Part shown: positions 1 to 5,867 of the stretch, one piece after another
Layout of the letters: every line of letters begins with the position of its first letter
How positions within the stretch are numbered: position 1 is the stretch's first letter
Assembly (NCBI GenBank): GCA_011391755.1
Contig: JAABPZ010000088.1
Span: 1-6,135, forward strand
DNA: 6,135 nucleotides
Source: Methanothrix sp.
GTDB lineage: Archaea > Halobacteriota > Methanosarcinia > Methanotrichales > Methanotrichaceae
Reading direction: 5' to 3'
Notes under the pieces: model-generated
Databases searched by the model: none
The model's input: only the letters and a program-made list of their open reading frames with translations
What the model was told of the DNA's origin: nothing
Made by a program: the position numbers and the translations under genes

Positions 1-1069
1 GCACCATGGCCCTTGCCCCGGCTGTGGTTCCGTCGGGATGGCCGTGCACTCCTCCGCCCGCCTGGATGATGCAATCAATGCCGTAGCCGTCCAAATTTCC
101 ATGGACCTTGGCCGGATAGACCCCGCCCGAAGCTACCGGGAAGACTCTCTTGTAGCCATGCCAATCCCCTCGCAGAGCGTCCCGAGAGAGGTCGTTTTCC
201 AGGGTCTCGCGCGCCATCTTGCCCATGTAGCTTCCCGTATGCAGGTTGGTGCCTCCCGTCATGCGCACCAGCTTGGAAATGACCAGCATGGCAATGCCGT
301 GCCCTTTGTCTCTGGTAAAGGCACCGTGCATGGTCCTGTGTACATGTACGGGCACCTTTAGATGCCGGGAGAGATCCTCCAGCGCGGAGAATCCGGCTGT
401 CAGGACATCGATCATGACCATGTTGGCGCCATGATCGACAGCAGTTTCAGCCCGCTCCAGGATCTTATCGGCGCCGGCGGTGACGTTCACCGCATAAAAT
501 GCCTTCTTGCCCGTTTCTGTCTCCACCCTGTCCAAGGCACTCATGACCGCCTCCAGACGGGGGATGAGCGGGCAGAAGCTCTGATCGGTCAGGGTCTCGT
601 CGTCTTTGACCAGATCCAGTCCGCCGCGAACGGCGGCTGCGGCCACCGCTGCCGTGCCGGCCGGGTCCAGGCCCACCTTGGGCTTGACGATGGTCCCCAC
701 CAAGGGACGGCCATAAACTCCCAATATTTTCCGCGCATCTTCGATACCAAAGCTTGGTCCCTTATGCGCCGAGAGCAGGCTCTCCGGGAAGATGATATCC
801 TGCAGCCGTACCTTTTTTAGGTCACCCAGGCCGAAGAGGTTTCCTGCCACCACCGAAAGGTACTGGGGGATATTTCCCGGCTCAAAGAGCTCTTCAGGAA
901 AGCCTATCTCAACATTATTTCCTTCCGCCAGGATTACCCTGGCCGCGAGGGGATTGTCCGCACCCCGCACCACGGTCCAGGTGCCGGTGGACTGCTCTGC
1001 CGCGATAGCCTCCGCCGCCTTCTGGATGGGAAGGTCTGTCTCTACATGATATTTTGCTATAAGTTCCAT
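1..1069 (-). CDS. rbcL: Form III-type RuBisCO large subunit, C-terminus cut by window edge
   Basis: Ribulose-1,5-bisphosphate carboxylase catalytic subunit: it joins CO2 to ribulose bisphosphate to give two 3-phosphoglycerates in the cytosol. The visible 356 residues carry the full catalytic set in order (spinach equivalents in brackets): E25 in EQSTGTW (E60), N77 (N123), K129 and K131 in KPK (K175, K177), the carbamylated lysine K155 in KDDE with D157 and E158 (K201, D203, E204), H244 in HRTMH (H294), H277 (H327), loop-6 K284 (K334), S314 (S379) and GGG near 338-340. An active enzyme is therefore expected rather than a form IV RuBisCO-like protein. ATG 1069 is chosen because AGGAGA lies 6 nt upstream and the frame is closed above it with no other ATG, GTG or TTG. 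The N-terminus is short and several loops are trimmed. The gene is transcribed away from the FBP block. The form III assignment rests on archaeal context and motif style; the exact subgroup is uncertain. Confidence 0.93.
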   Translation of the reverse strand, partial: MELIAKYHVETDLPIQKAAEAIAAEQSTGTWTVVRGADNPLAARVILAEGNNVEIGFPEELFEPGNIPQYLSVVAGNLFGLGDLKKVRLQDIIFPESLLSAHKGPSFGIEDARKILGVYGRPLVGTIVKPKVGLDPAGTAAVAAAAVRGGLDLVKDDETLTDQSFCPLIPRLEAVMSALDRVETETGKKAFYAVNVTAGADKILERAETAVDHGANMVMIDVLTAGFSALEDLSRHLKVPVHVHRTMHGAFTRDKGHGIAMLVISKLVRMTGGTNLHTGSYMGKMARETLENDLSRDALRGDWHGYKRVFPVASGGVYPAKVHGNLDGYGIDCIIQAGGGVHGHPDGTTAGARAMV

Positions 1070-1072
1070 AAT

Positions 1073-1084
1073 GATTCTCCTGAT
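1073..1084 (-). repeat. Inverted 12-mer, rbcL leader copy (contains SD)
   Basis: Read on the minus strand this is ATCAGGAGAATC, exactly the 12-mer at 1390-1401 on the plus strand. It contains the rbcL ribosome binding site AGGAGA (1076-1081), 6 nt before the ATG. Only the AGGAG core is expected from ribosome binding; the flanking ATC on both sides is extra identity. Confidence 0.75.
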
Positions 1085-1187
1085 GTCTATTATCAGCCAG
1101 ATAGACCCTCACGCCAAAAGGACAATTCCTTCTCAAAATGACATCGAGTCTTCATTGGCCAATTCCGGGCATAGTAAGTCTCTAGCA

Positions 1188-1195
1188 GATATAAG
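1188..1195 (-). promoter_or_regulatory. Candidate TATA box for rbcL
   Basis: The minus strand reads CTTATATC, close to the archaeal TATA consensus. Transcription would start about 26 nt downstream, near 1165, leaving a leader of roughly 95 nt before the ATG at 1069. It is the best TATA-like match upstream of rbcL that I see, but no distinct purine-rich BRE is obvious, so this is tentative. Confidence 0.3.
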
Positions 1196-1237
1196 AGCTT
1201 CTGCCGAATGGATTTAAGACTGTATAATCCCAAGACC

Positions 1238-1323
1238 AACATGATCCATGACAGCAAGGTTTCCCGGCGAAGCTGCGGGCAAAATTGCGGAAATTTCTTG
1301 CAAAAAGCAATATAGAGAATTGA
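1238..1323 (+). pseudogene. Decayed C-terminal fragment of a class II aldolase gene
   Basis: Bases 1238-1284 match 3430-3477 inside the intact aldolase gene, with two or three substitutions and one missing base. The match covers aldolase codons for N357 to about K372. The missing base breaks the frame just after the codons for DSK. After correction the reading continues as FPAKLRAK and then LRKFLAKSNIEN to a TGA at 1321-1323. That tail differs from the intact gene's IYNYLKDD but keeps a K-x-x-x-aromatic-L pattern, so the source may be a diverged paralogue rather than a fresh copy. No start codon or upstream aldolase sequence survives. The match is far too long for chance; how the fragment arrived is inference. 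Confidence 0.8.
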
Positions 1324-1351
1324 AACACATTTTTCGGTTCGGGGCCAACAT

Positions 1352-1360
1352 CTTTATTAT
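1352..1360 (+). promoter_or_regulatory. Candidate TATA box for the FBP gene block
   Basis: CTTTATTAT is T/A-rich and centred near 1356. A start site about 26 nt downstream, near 1382, would give a leader of roughly 20 nt holding the SD at 1393-1398. A second A/T stretch near 1309-1314 is a weaker alternative. The position is plausible, but the match to the TATA consensus is imperfect. Confidence 0.35.
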
Positions 1361-1389
1361 TGAAGAAAACCCGACAGACTGCTAAAAAT

Positions 1390-1401
1390 ATCAGGAGAAT
1401 C
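1390..1401 (+). repeat. Inverted 12-mer, fructose-bisphosphatase leader copy (contains SD)
   Basis: ATCAGGAGAATC repeats the rbcL leader in opposite orientation. Its AGGAGA (1393-1398) is the ribosome binding site for the gene starting at 1403, with 4 nt spacing, and supports that start codon. Confidence 0.75.
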
Positions 1402-1402
1402 C

Positions 1403-2341
1403 ATGGGTGAAGGCATAAATGATCACACTCGATACATCGTTGACCTGAGGCGCCATATGTGGATGGTTGGCATCGAGGTTGAATTGCGGCGGCTCATCTG
1501 GCAGATTGCCGTGGTTGGCAAATATATTTCCGCAAAGATCCACGAATCCAACCGCAAGCTGGCTGGCTTCAAGAATGCTTACGGCGAGGATCAGTTGGCG
1601 CTGGACCGCATTTCGGACGACATATTAAAAAATATGCTGCACAACTCAGGATTTGTTCGCGAGTATGCCTCAGAGGAACTCAAAGATATCGTCACCATCG
1701 GTGAAGGGCAGGAAAAGTATATTGTTACCGCCGACCCATTAGACGGTTCTTCCCTGGTGGATACCAATCTGGCCATCGGAACGATCATAGGCATCCACAA
1801 AAATTCAATATTTGATAGCGGAAGGAATTCCATGGTTGCAGCTCTTTATATTACTTATGGCCCGCTCATCACTATGATTTACTCGGCCGGAAAGGGCGTG
1901 CATGAGTTCGTATTGGATCGCGAAGGAGAGTATGTCCTGTCCGAGGAAAACATCCGGCTCAATGAGAAAGGAGCAATCTTTTCCCCTGGCGGTCTGCGCA
2001 AGGACTGGACGGACAACCATCGCAAGTATATCGATAAGCTGGAGGCAGACGGCTACAAGCTGCGTTACAGCGGAGGTTTTGTTCCCGACATCAATCAGGT
2101 GATCATCAAGAGGGGAGGCGTATTCACCTATCCTGCACTGAAGAGATCGCCCCAGGGGAAGCTGCGGTTGCTGTTCGAGCTTCAGCCCATGGCATTTATC
2201 ATGGAGCAGGCGGGCGGCAGGGCTACGGACGGAAAAGAGGATATCCTTTCTCTCAAAGTGACGTCTGTCAATCAACGCTCGCCCATCTACATCGGCTCGT
2301 CTGCGGAAGTGACAATGGCGGAGCAATTCCTCTCGCAATAA
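1403..2341 (+). CDS. fbp: Class I fructose-1,6-bisphosphatase
   Basis: Hydrolyses fructose-1,6-bisphosphate to fructose-6-phosphate and phosphate, the committed gluconeogenic step. The 312 residues show the class I landmarks in order: GEDQLALD (61-68), the metal-site glutamates E91 and E92, the DPLDGSS signature (111-117) with metal-binding D111 and D114, RYSGGFVPD (221-229) then GGVFTYPA (238-245) around the sugar-phosphate site, GKLRLLFE (252-259), the MAFIMEQAGG segment (263-272) with the metal-ligand glutamate E259 just before it, and QRSPIYIGS near the C-terminus. Length is close to the usual 320-340. ATG 1403 has a strong AGGAGA site; start codons at M19 or M21 are possible but lack one. 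This class is common in bacteria and eukaryotes and uncommon in archaea, which suggests transfer. It sits 20 nt before the aldolase, so the two are probably cotranscribed. Confidence 0.95.
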   Translation: MGEGINDHTRYIVDLRRHMWMVGIEVELRRLIWQIAVVGKYISAKIHESNRKLAGFKNAYGEDQLALDRISDDILKNMLHNSGFVREYASEELKDIVTIGEGQEKYIVTADPLDGSSLVDTNLAIGTIIGIHKNSIFDSGRNSMVAALYITYGPLITMIYSAGKGVHEFVLDREGEYVLSEENIRLNEKGAIFSPGGLRKDWTDNHRKYIDKLEADGYKLRYSGGFVPDINQVIIKRGGVFTYPALKRSPQGKLRLLFELQPMAFIMEQAGGRATDGKEDILSLKVTSVNQRSPIYIGSSAEVTMAEQFLSQ

Positions 2342-2361
2342 AACATTTCAGAGGATCTGCA

Positions 2362-3756
2362 ATGATTTACGAGAATATGGATCAGCTAAAGAAAGGATGC
2401 GAGTTCATACTAGCGTATGACGACGGAGATGTTCGTGTCTTGAATGAATCCAGGTTTCAGGAAAAGTTGATCGATGATTTAATCCATACGGCCGTTTTCA
2501 GTCCCGACCCGGCAACTTCACAAGCAGCGGGATTTCTGATTCGCCGGGGAGCGGCGGGCTTAGGAATCATTTCTGCGTCGATCCAATCCCTTTACGAAGC
2601 CATGGGACGTAAGGAACTAGGTGGATTTACCGTTCCGGCAATTAATATCCGCGGCATTACCTACCATGTAGCACAGGCTGTATTCCGGGCCGCAATCAAA
2701 GGGAATGTAGGGCCTGTTATCTTTGAAATCGCACGTTCGGAAATAGGCTATACAAAGCAAAGGCCGCAGGAATACGCCTGTGCCGTGTTGGCGGCGGCGG
2801 TTAAATCCGGCTGGTGCGGCCCGGTATTTTTACAGGGCGACCATTTTCAGATAAACGCCAAAAAGTTCGCGGCGGACGCAGAAAAGGAAACTTCGGCGGT
2901 TAAGGATTTAATCAAGGAAGCGATTGTTGCCGGTTTTTACAATATAGATATCGATACTTCTACACTGGTTGATCTGTCGCAGCCCACAATCAAAGATCAG
3001 CAGAGAACAAACTTTACGCTAGCGGCAGAGTTGACCGCTCTCATTCGCGATCAAGAGCCGGAAGGCATCACTGTGTCTGTAGGCGGCGAAATCGGCGAGG
3101 TTGGCGGCAAGAACAGCACTGTCGATGAATTGCAGGTTTTCATGGACGGTTATCTGGAAGAACTCAAAAAGCGGGGCGAGGCTTGCAAAGGTATCAGCAA
3201 GATCAGCGTGCAGACCGGGACTACGCATGGCGGTATTCCGCTGGCCGACGGTACGGTTGCCAAAGTCAAAATTGATTTTGAGGTGCTGCAGAAGCTGTCG
3301 GAAACCTCCCGCACCCAATACGGTCTGTCCGGTGCCGTTCAGCACGGCGCTTCAACCCTGCCCGATGAGGCATTTGACCGCTTTCCTGCCACCGGAACGG
3401 CCGAGATTCATCTTGCTACCGGTTTCCAGAACATGATCTATGACAGCAAAGCTTTCCCGGCGAAGCTGCGGGCAAAAATATATAATTATCTAAAAGACGA
3501 CTTGAAAGACGAACGGAAAGAAAAGGACACAGAAGAGCAGTTCATCTACAAAACCCGCAAGAAGGGCTTCGGACCGTTCAAAATGGAGCTGTGGCACCTG
3601 CCATCTGATGTCCGCAACCAAATCTGCACCGAGCTGGAGAGGCAATTCGCCTTTTTATTTGATAAGCTCAAAGTCAACGGCACCCGGCCCGTCCTGGATA
3701 AATTTATCAAGCCAGTTGATGTGCCGCTGAAAATGCCCGACGCGCTGAAAGACTGA
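2362..3756 (+). CDS. Class II (metal-dependent) fructose-bisphosphate aldolase family protein, long form
   Basis: Predicted to cleave or form fructose-1,6-bisphosphate from dihydroxyacetone phosphate and glyceraldehyde-3-phosphate with a divalent metal. The TIM-barrel core spans about residues 88-375. Visible class II features are FTVPAINIRG (89-98), QGDHF with catalytic D160 and metal ligand H161, GGEIGEVGGKNS (241-252) with E243, TGTTHGG with H289, and AVQHGAST with H328. At 464 residues it is longer than the usual 300-360: about 87 residues precede the core, and a charged linker (378-395) plus a C-terminal domain follow it. ATG 2362 is supported by AGAGGA 6 nt upstream. Its neighbours, a bisphosphatase before and FBPA/P after, argue for FBP as substrate. 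Tagatose-bisphosphate or another ketose-bisphosphate cannot be excluded for this long subgroup. Confidence 0.88.
   Translation: MIYENMDQLKKGCEFILAYDDGDVRVLNESRFQEKLIDDLIHTAVFSPDPATSQAAGFLIRRGAAGLGIISASIQSLYEAMGRKELGGFTVPAINIRGITYHVAQAVFRAAIKGNVGPVIFEIARSEIGYTKQRPQEYACAVLAAAVKSGWCGPVFLQGDHFQINAKKFAADAEKETSAVKDLIKEAIVAGFYNIDIDTSTLVDLSQPTIKDQQRTNFTLAAELTALIRDQEPEGITVSVGGEIGEVGGKNSTVDELQVFMDGYLEELKKRGEACKGISKISVQTGTTHGGIPLADGTVAKVKIDFEVLQKLSETSRTQYGLSGAVQHGASTLPDEAFDRFPATGTAEIHLATGFQNMIYDSKAFPAKLRAKIYNYLKDDLKDERKEKDTEEQFIYKTRKKGFGPFKMELWHLPSDVRNQICTELERQFAFLFDKLKVNGTRPVLDKFIKPVDVPLKMPDALKD
3430..3477 (+). repeat. Aldolase segment duplicated as a remnant at 1238-1284
   Basis: This stretch encodes residues NMIYDSKAFPAKLRAK of the intact aldolase. 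It is the counterpart of the frameshifted fragment upstream of the bisphosphatase gene, in the same orientation and about 2.2 kb away. Identity falls off at both ends. Confidence 0.8.
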
Positions 3757-3785
3757 AAGCAATAGAGCATCAGATGGGACTTCAT

Positions 3786-4901
3786 ATGACCAAGATCACA
3801 ATCAGCCAGATAAAAGCCGATGTGGGCGGCTTTCCCGGCCACTCCTCGGTCCATCCCGCATTGATTGAGACTGCAGAGGCGAAGCTTGCACAGGCTAAGA
3901 AGTCCGGCGCTCTGACTGACTTCAGAGTGCTCGCCTGCGGCGACGACCTGGAGCTTCTCATGAGCCACAAGAATGGCTGCGACAACGGCGAGGTGCATGC
4001 CCTGGCCTGGGAGACCTTCGAGGAGGCCACGGAAGTCGCCAAGAAGCTCAAGCTCTACGGAGCCGGGCAGGACCTTTTGGCTGACGCCTTCTCCGGCAAC
4101 ATTCGCGGCATGGGACCGGGCGTGGCGGAGATGGAGATTGAGGAGCGCACCTCTGAGCCCGTCGTGGCCTTCATGATGGACAAGACCGAGCCGGGGGCCT
4201 TCAATCTGCCCATCTTCAAGATGTTTGCCGACCCCTTCAACACAGCCGGCCTGGTGATAGATCCCGCGTGTCACCACGGCTTCACCTTCGAGGTCTGGGA
4301 TATCATGGAGCACAGACGGGTCTTCATGGACTGCCCGGGCGAGATGTACGACCTTTTGGCACTCATCGGCGCCAAGAGCCGCTATGTGATCAAGAGGGTC
4401 TTTTGCAAGCCGGGCAGCAAGATCTCCGAGCAGGAGGCAGTGGCTGTGATAAGCACGGAGAAGCTCTTCCAGACAGCGGGAACGTACGTCGGCAAGGATG
4501 ATCCTGTGGCCCTGGTGCGCTGCCAGTCCGGTTTGCCGGCTTTGGGCGAGGTGCTGGAGCCCTTTGCGCTGGGACATTTGGTCAGCGGATGGATGCGCGG
4601 CAGCCACAACGGTCCCCTCATGCCCTGCTCCTTTGAGACGGCCCACCCCACCAGGTTTGACGGCCCGCCCCGCGTCATAGCCGCCGGCTTCCAGATGGCC
4701 TACGGAAACTTCGTGGGTCCTGTGGATCTCTTCAAAGACGTGGCCTTCGACCGTGCCCGGCAGAGATGCCTGGAGATCACTGATTACATGAGGGCGCATG
4801 GCCCCTTCGAGCCGGCGCGTCTCCCCATGGAGGACATGGAGTACACCACGCTCCCCCATGTCATGAAGGTGCTGGCGAACAGGTTTGTGAAAGCGGAGTA
4901 G
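3786..4901 (+). CDS. fbp: Bifunctional fructose-1,6-bisphosphate aldolase/phosphatase (FBPA/P, class V FBPase)
   Basis: One active site condenses dihydroxyacetone phosphate and glyceraldehyde-3-phosphate and then dephosphorylates the FBP, giving fructose-6-phosphate; it is the ancestral gluconeogenic enzyme of archaea. The 371 residues match the family throughout. Mg ligands are D12 and H19 (KADVGGFPGH), D53-D54 (GDDLEL), Q95 (YGAGQD), D132 (DKTEPG) and D238-D239. The catalytic set is Y234 and Schiff-base lysine K237 in TYVGKDDPV, with Y353 in MEYTTLP. These sit at a constant offset of five from Y229, K232 and Y348 as I recall them from the Sulfolobus tokodaii enzyme. ATG 3786 is preferred because family members begin with a short lead into IKAD; ATG 3774, in frame, would add four residues, and neither has a strong SD. 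The gene lies 29 nt after the aldolase and is visibly richer in G+C than it. Confidence 0.95.
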   Translation: MTKITISQIKADVGGFPGHSSVHPALIETAEAKLAQAKKSGALTDFRVLACGDDLELLMSHKNGCDNGEVHALAWETFEEATEVAKKLKLYGAGQDLLADAFSGNIRGMGPGVAEMEIEERTSEPVVAFMMDKTEPGAFNLPIFKMFADPFNTAGLVIDPACHHGFTFEVWDIMEHRRVFMDCPGEMYDLLALIGAKSRYVIKRVFCKPGSKISEQEAVAVISTEKLFQTAGTYVGKDDPVALVRCQSGLPALGEVLEPFALGHLVSGWMRGSHNGPLMPCSFETAHPTRFDGPPRVIAAGFQMAYGNFVGPVDLFKDVAFDRARQRCLEITDYMRAHGPFEPARLPMEDMEYTTLPHVMKVLANRFVKAE

Positions 4902-4913
4902 CCGCCGTCAAAA

Positions 4914-4930
4914 TATTATAAACTTAAATA
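4914..4930 (+). promoter_or_regulatory. AT-rich TATA-like promoter region for the gene at 4953
   Basis: The run TATTATAAACTTAAATA holds two overlapping TATA-like octamers, TTATAAAC (4917-4924) and CTTAAATA (4923-4930). A start 26 nt from either centre falls at about 4946-4953, at or just before the ATG, so the transcript would have little or no leader. It marks a likely transcription break after the FBP block. Confidence 0.45.
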
Positions 4931-4952
4931 TTAGGAACGCCATGACAATAGT

Positions 4953-5840
4953 ATGGCCCTGCCATTCAGTGATGGAAAGCATTTTGTCAGGCTTTACCAT
5001 TCGCTGCTATTTTATGTAAATGATAAACATAAAGTCCTGGAGAGCCTGCATCATCCTGACGATTTTTTTAAACTGAGTCCTGAGGACATTTTAAGGCTCA
5101 AAGACAAACTTTACGCTGCTCCAGATCAGATCGATTCATTTGTCAGAGATAATCCGGCAAATTTCGCCTCAGAAGAGCTGGAAATAATATCTTCCTGGAA
5201 GCATTTCATAAGAGGCAGATTCTACGTCGTCCGCTATTTGAAGAATTACGCAGTATTCCTAACAGAAGGCCATCCAGCGAAAGCATATGGCGTGCAGGAA
5301 CTAGCAGTTCCCTGGGAAAATATGCTGGGCCCCAATCTGCCTAGAATAGTGGAAGCCACCCTTCTGCCCTTTAAAGATATCATAATTTTTGACGGCACAT
5401 TCAGCAGCTACAATTTATTCTTTGGCTCCGGGATGAGGCGGAGCATCAACGACACCTTTCGCCAGGCGAAAACGAGCTATGGAATAATTACCTCGCTTCC
5501 GTTCTCTTCCGAGAAGAGCAGTTCGACTGATTCTGAGAAGCTGAGGGGATTTTTAAGATCACAAGACAGCAGGGATATTCATTGGGAAGAGATCGAAGAG
5601 CTGAAAAATAAGAGTCCTGAACTCATGACCGTTTTCAGCGAAGAGATGGGCCGGGTCCATGCAAGAGCCTATAGAAAGAAGCTGAAAGAAATTGGCGTAA
5701 AGGAGGGCTGGTTCGGCTTAATAGATGGAATAATCATTGCTGGTGGAAGGACTCGTGAGGACGTGGAGAAGGCTTTGAAGTCACTGATTCCAATAGAGAT
5801 GATGGAACTTGCGTACATTTTCCAATTAAAAGCAAAATGA
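4953..5840 (+). CDS. Conserved-looking protein of unknown function, 295 aa
   Basis: I do not recognise a named domain. The protein looks soluble, with no signal peptide and no membrane segment. Residues 1-30 (MALPFSDGKHFVRLYHSLLF then VNDKHKVLE) look like a structured N-terminus. A charged helical region follows (40-85), then a W-K-H-F-I-R-G motif and an aromatic, basic stretch (82-103). Next is PWENMLGPNLPRIVEATLLPF (120-140, two overlapping helices) leading to a strand-turn pair with DGTFSSYN (147-154). A low-complexity Ser-rich linker (185-194) precedes a Lys/Glu-rich C-terminal half with an IIIAGGRTREDVEKAL motif (260-275). The start at 4953 is the only ATG, GTG or TTG after an in-frame TAG. 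An AGGAA near 4933 is better spaced for an out-of-frame ATG at 4942. The gene is more A+T-rich than FBPA/P. No function is assigned. Confidence 0.8.
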   Translation: MALPFSDGKHFVRLYHSLLFYVNDKHKVLESLHHPDDFFKLSPEDILRLKDKLYAAPDQIDSFVRDNPANFASEELEIISSWKHFIRGRFYVVRYLKNYAVFLTEGHPAKAYGVQELAVPWENMLGPNLPRIVEATLLPFKDIIIFDGTFSSYNLFFGSGMRRSINDTFRQAKTSYGIITSLPFSSEKSSSTDSEKLRGFLRSQDSRDIHWEEIEELKNKSPELMTVFSEEMGRVHARAYRKKLKEIGVKEGWFGLIDGIIIAGGRTREDVEKALKSLIPIEMMELAYIFQLKAK

Positions 5841-5844
5841 TGCG

Positions 5845-5850
5845 TTTTTT
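5845..5850 (+). terminator. Possible oligo-T terminator
   Basis: A run of six T lies 5 nt after the stop of the preceding gene. Archaeal termination often needs only such a run and no hairpin. The run is short and the next start codon is only 17 nt further on, so readthrough is equally plausible. Confidence 0.2.
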
Positions 5851-5867
5851 CTGTGGAGCTGATTAAG

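Larger units (their letters stand above)
1070..1402. other. Divergent intergenic region between rbcL and fructose-bisphosphatase
   Basis: This gap of 333 bases separates two divergently transcribed genes and has no intact gene. It holds both SD sites as an inverted 12-mer at its two ends, TATA-like elements for each direction, and a decayed aldolase fragment (1238-1323). The stretch 1100-1185 shows nothing else I can name. The spacing suits two separate promoters that could share a regulator, but no clear operator palindrome is visible. Confidence 0.8.

Noticed and set aside
38..820. Two plus-strand open frames (38-361 and 362-820)
   Set aside because: Both are antisense to rbcL, which carries a complete set of catalytic motifs over this span. 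The abutting frames are a by-product of rbcL codon bias.
1092..1103. 12-mer ATCAGCCAGATA shared with the start of FBPA/P (near 3801)
   Set aside because: One or two exact 12-mer matches are expected by chance in a window of this size, and identity does not extend to either side.
1805..2338. 177-codon minus-strand open frame
   Set aside because: Antisense to the class I bisphosphatase, with no recognisable domain or convincing ribosome binding site.
3546..4859. 437-codon open frame on the minus strand
   Set aside because: It lies entirely opposite the end of the aldolase gene and FBPA/P, whose family motifs and residues are clear. Its His/Gly/Leu-rich product has no recognisable motif; it is a shadow of G+C-rich coding sequence.
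4912..4932. AATATT repeated on both sides of a 9-nt spacer, as a possible hairpin
   Set aside because: The stem would be six A/T pairs of a self-complementary hexamer, too weak to call; the stretch is better explained as an AT-rich promoter.
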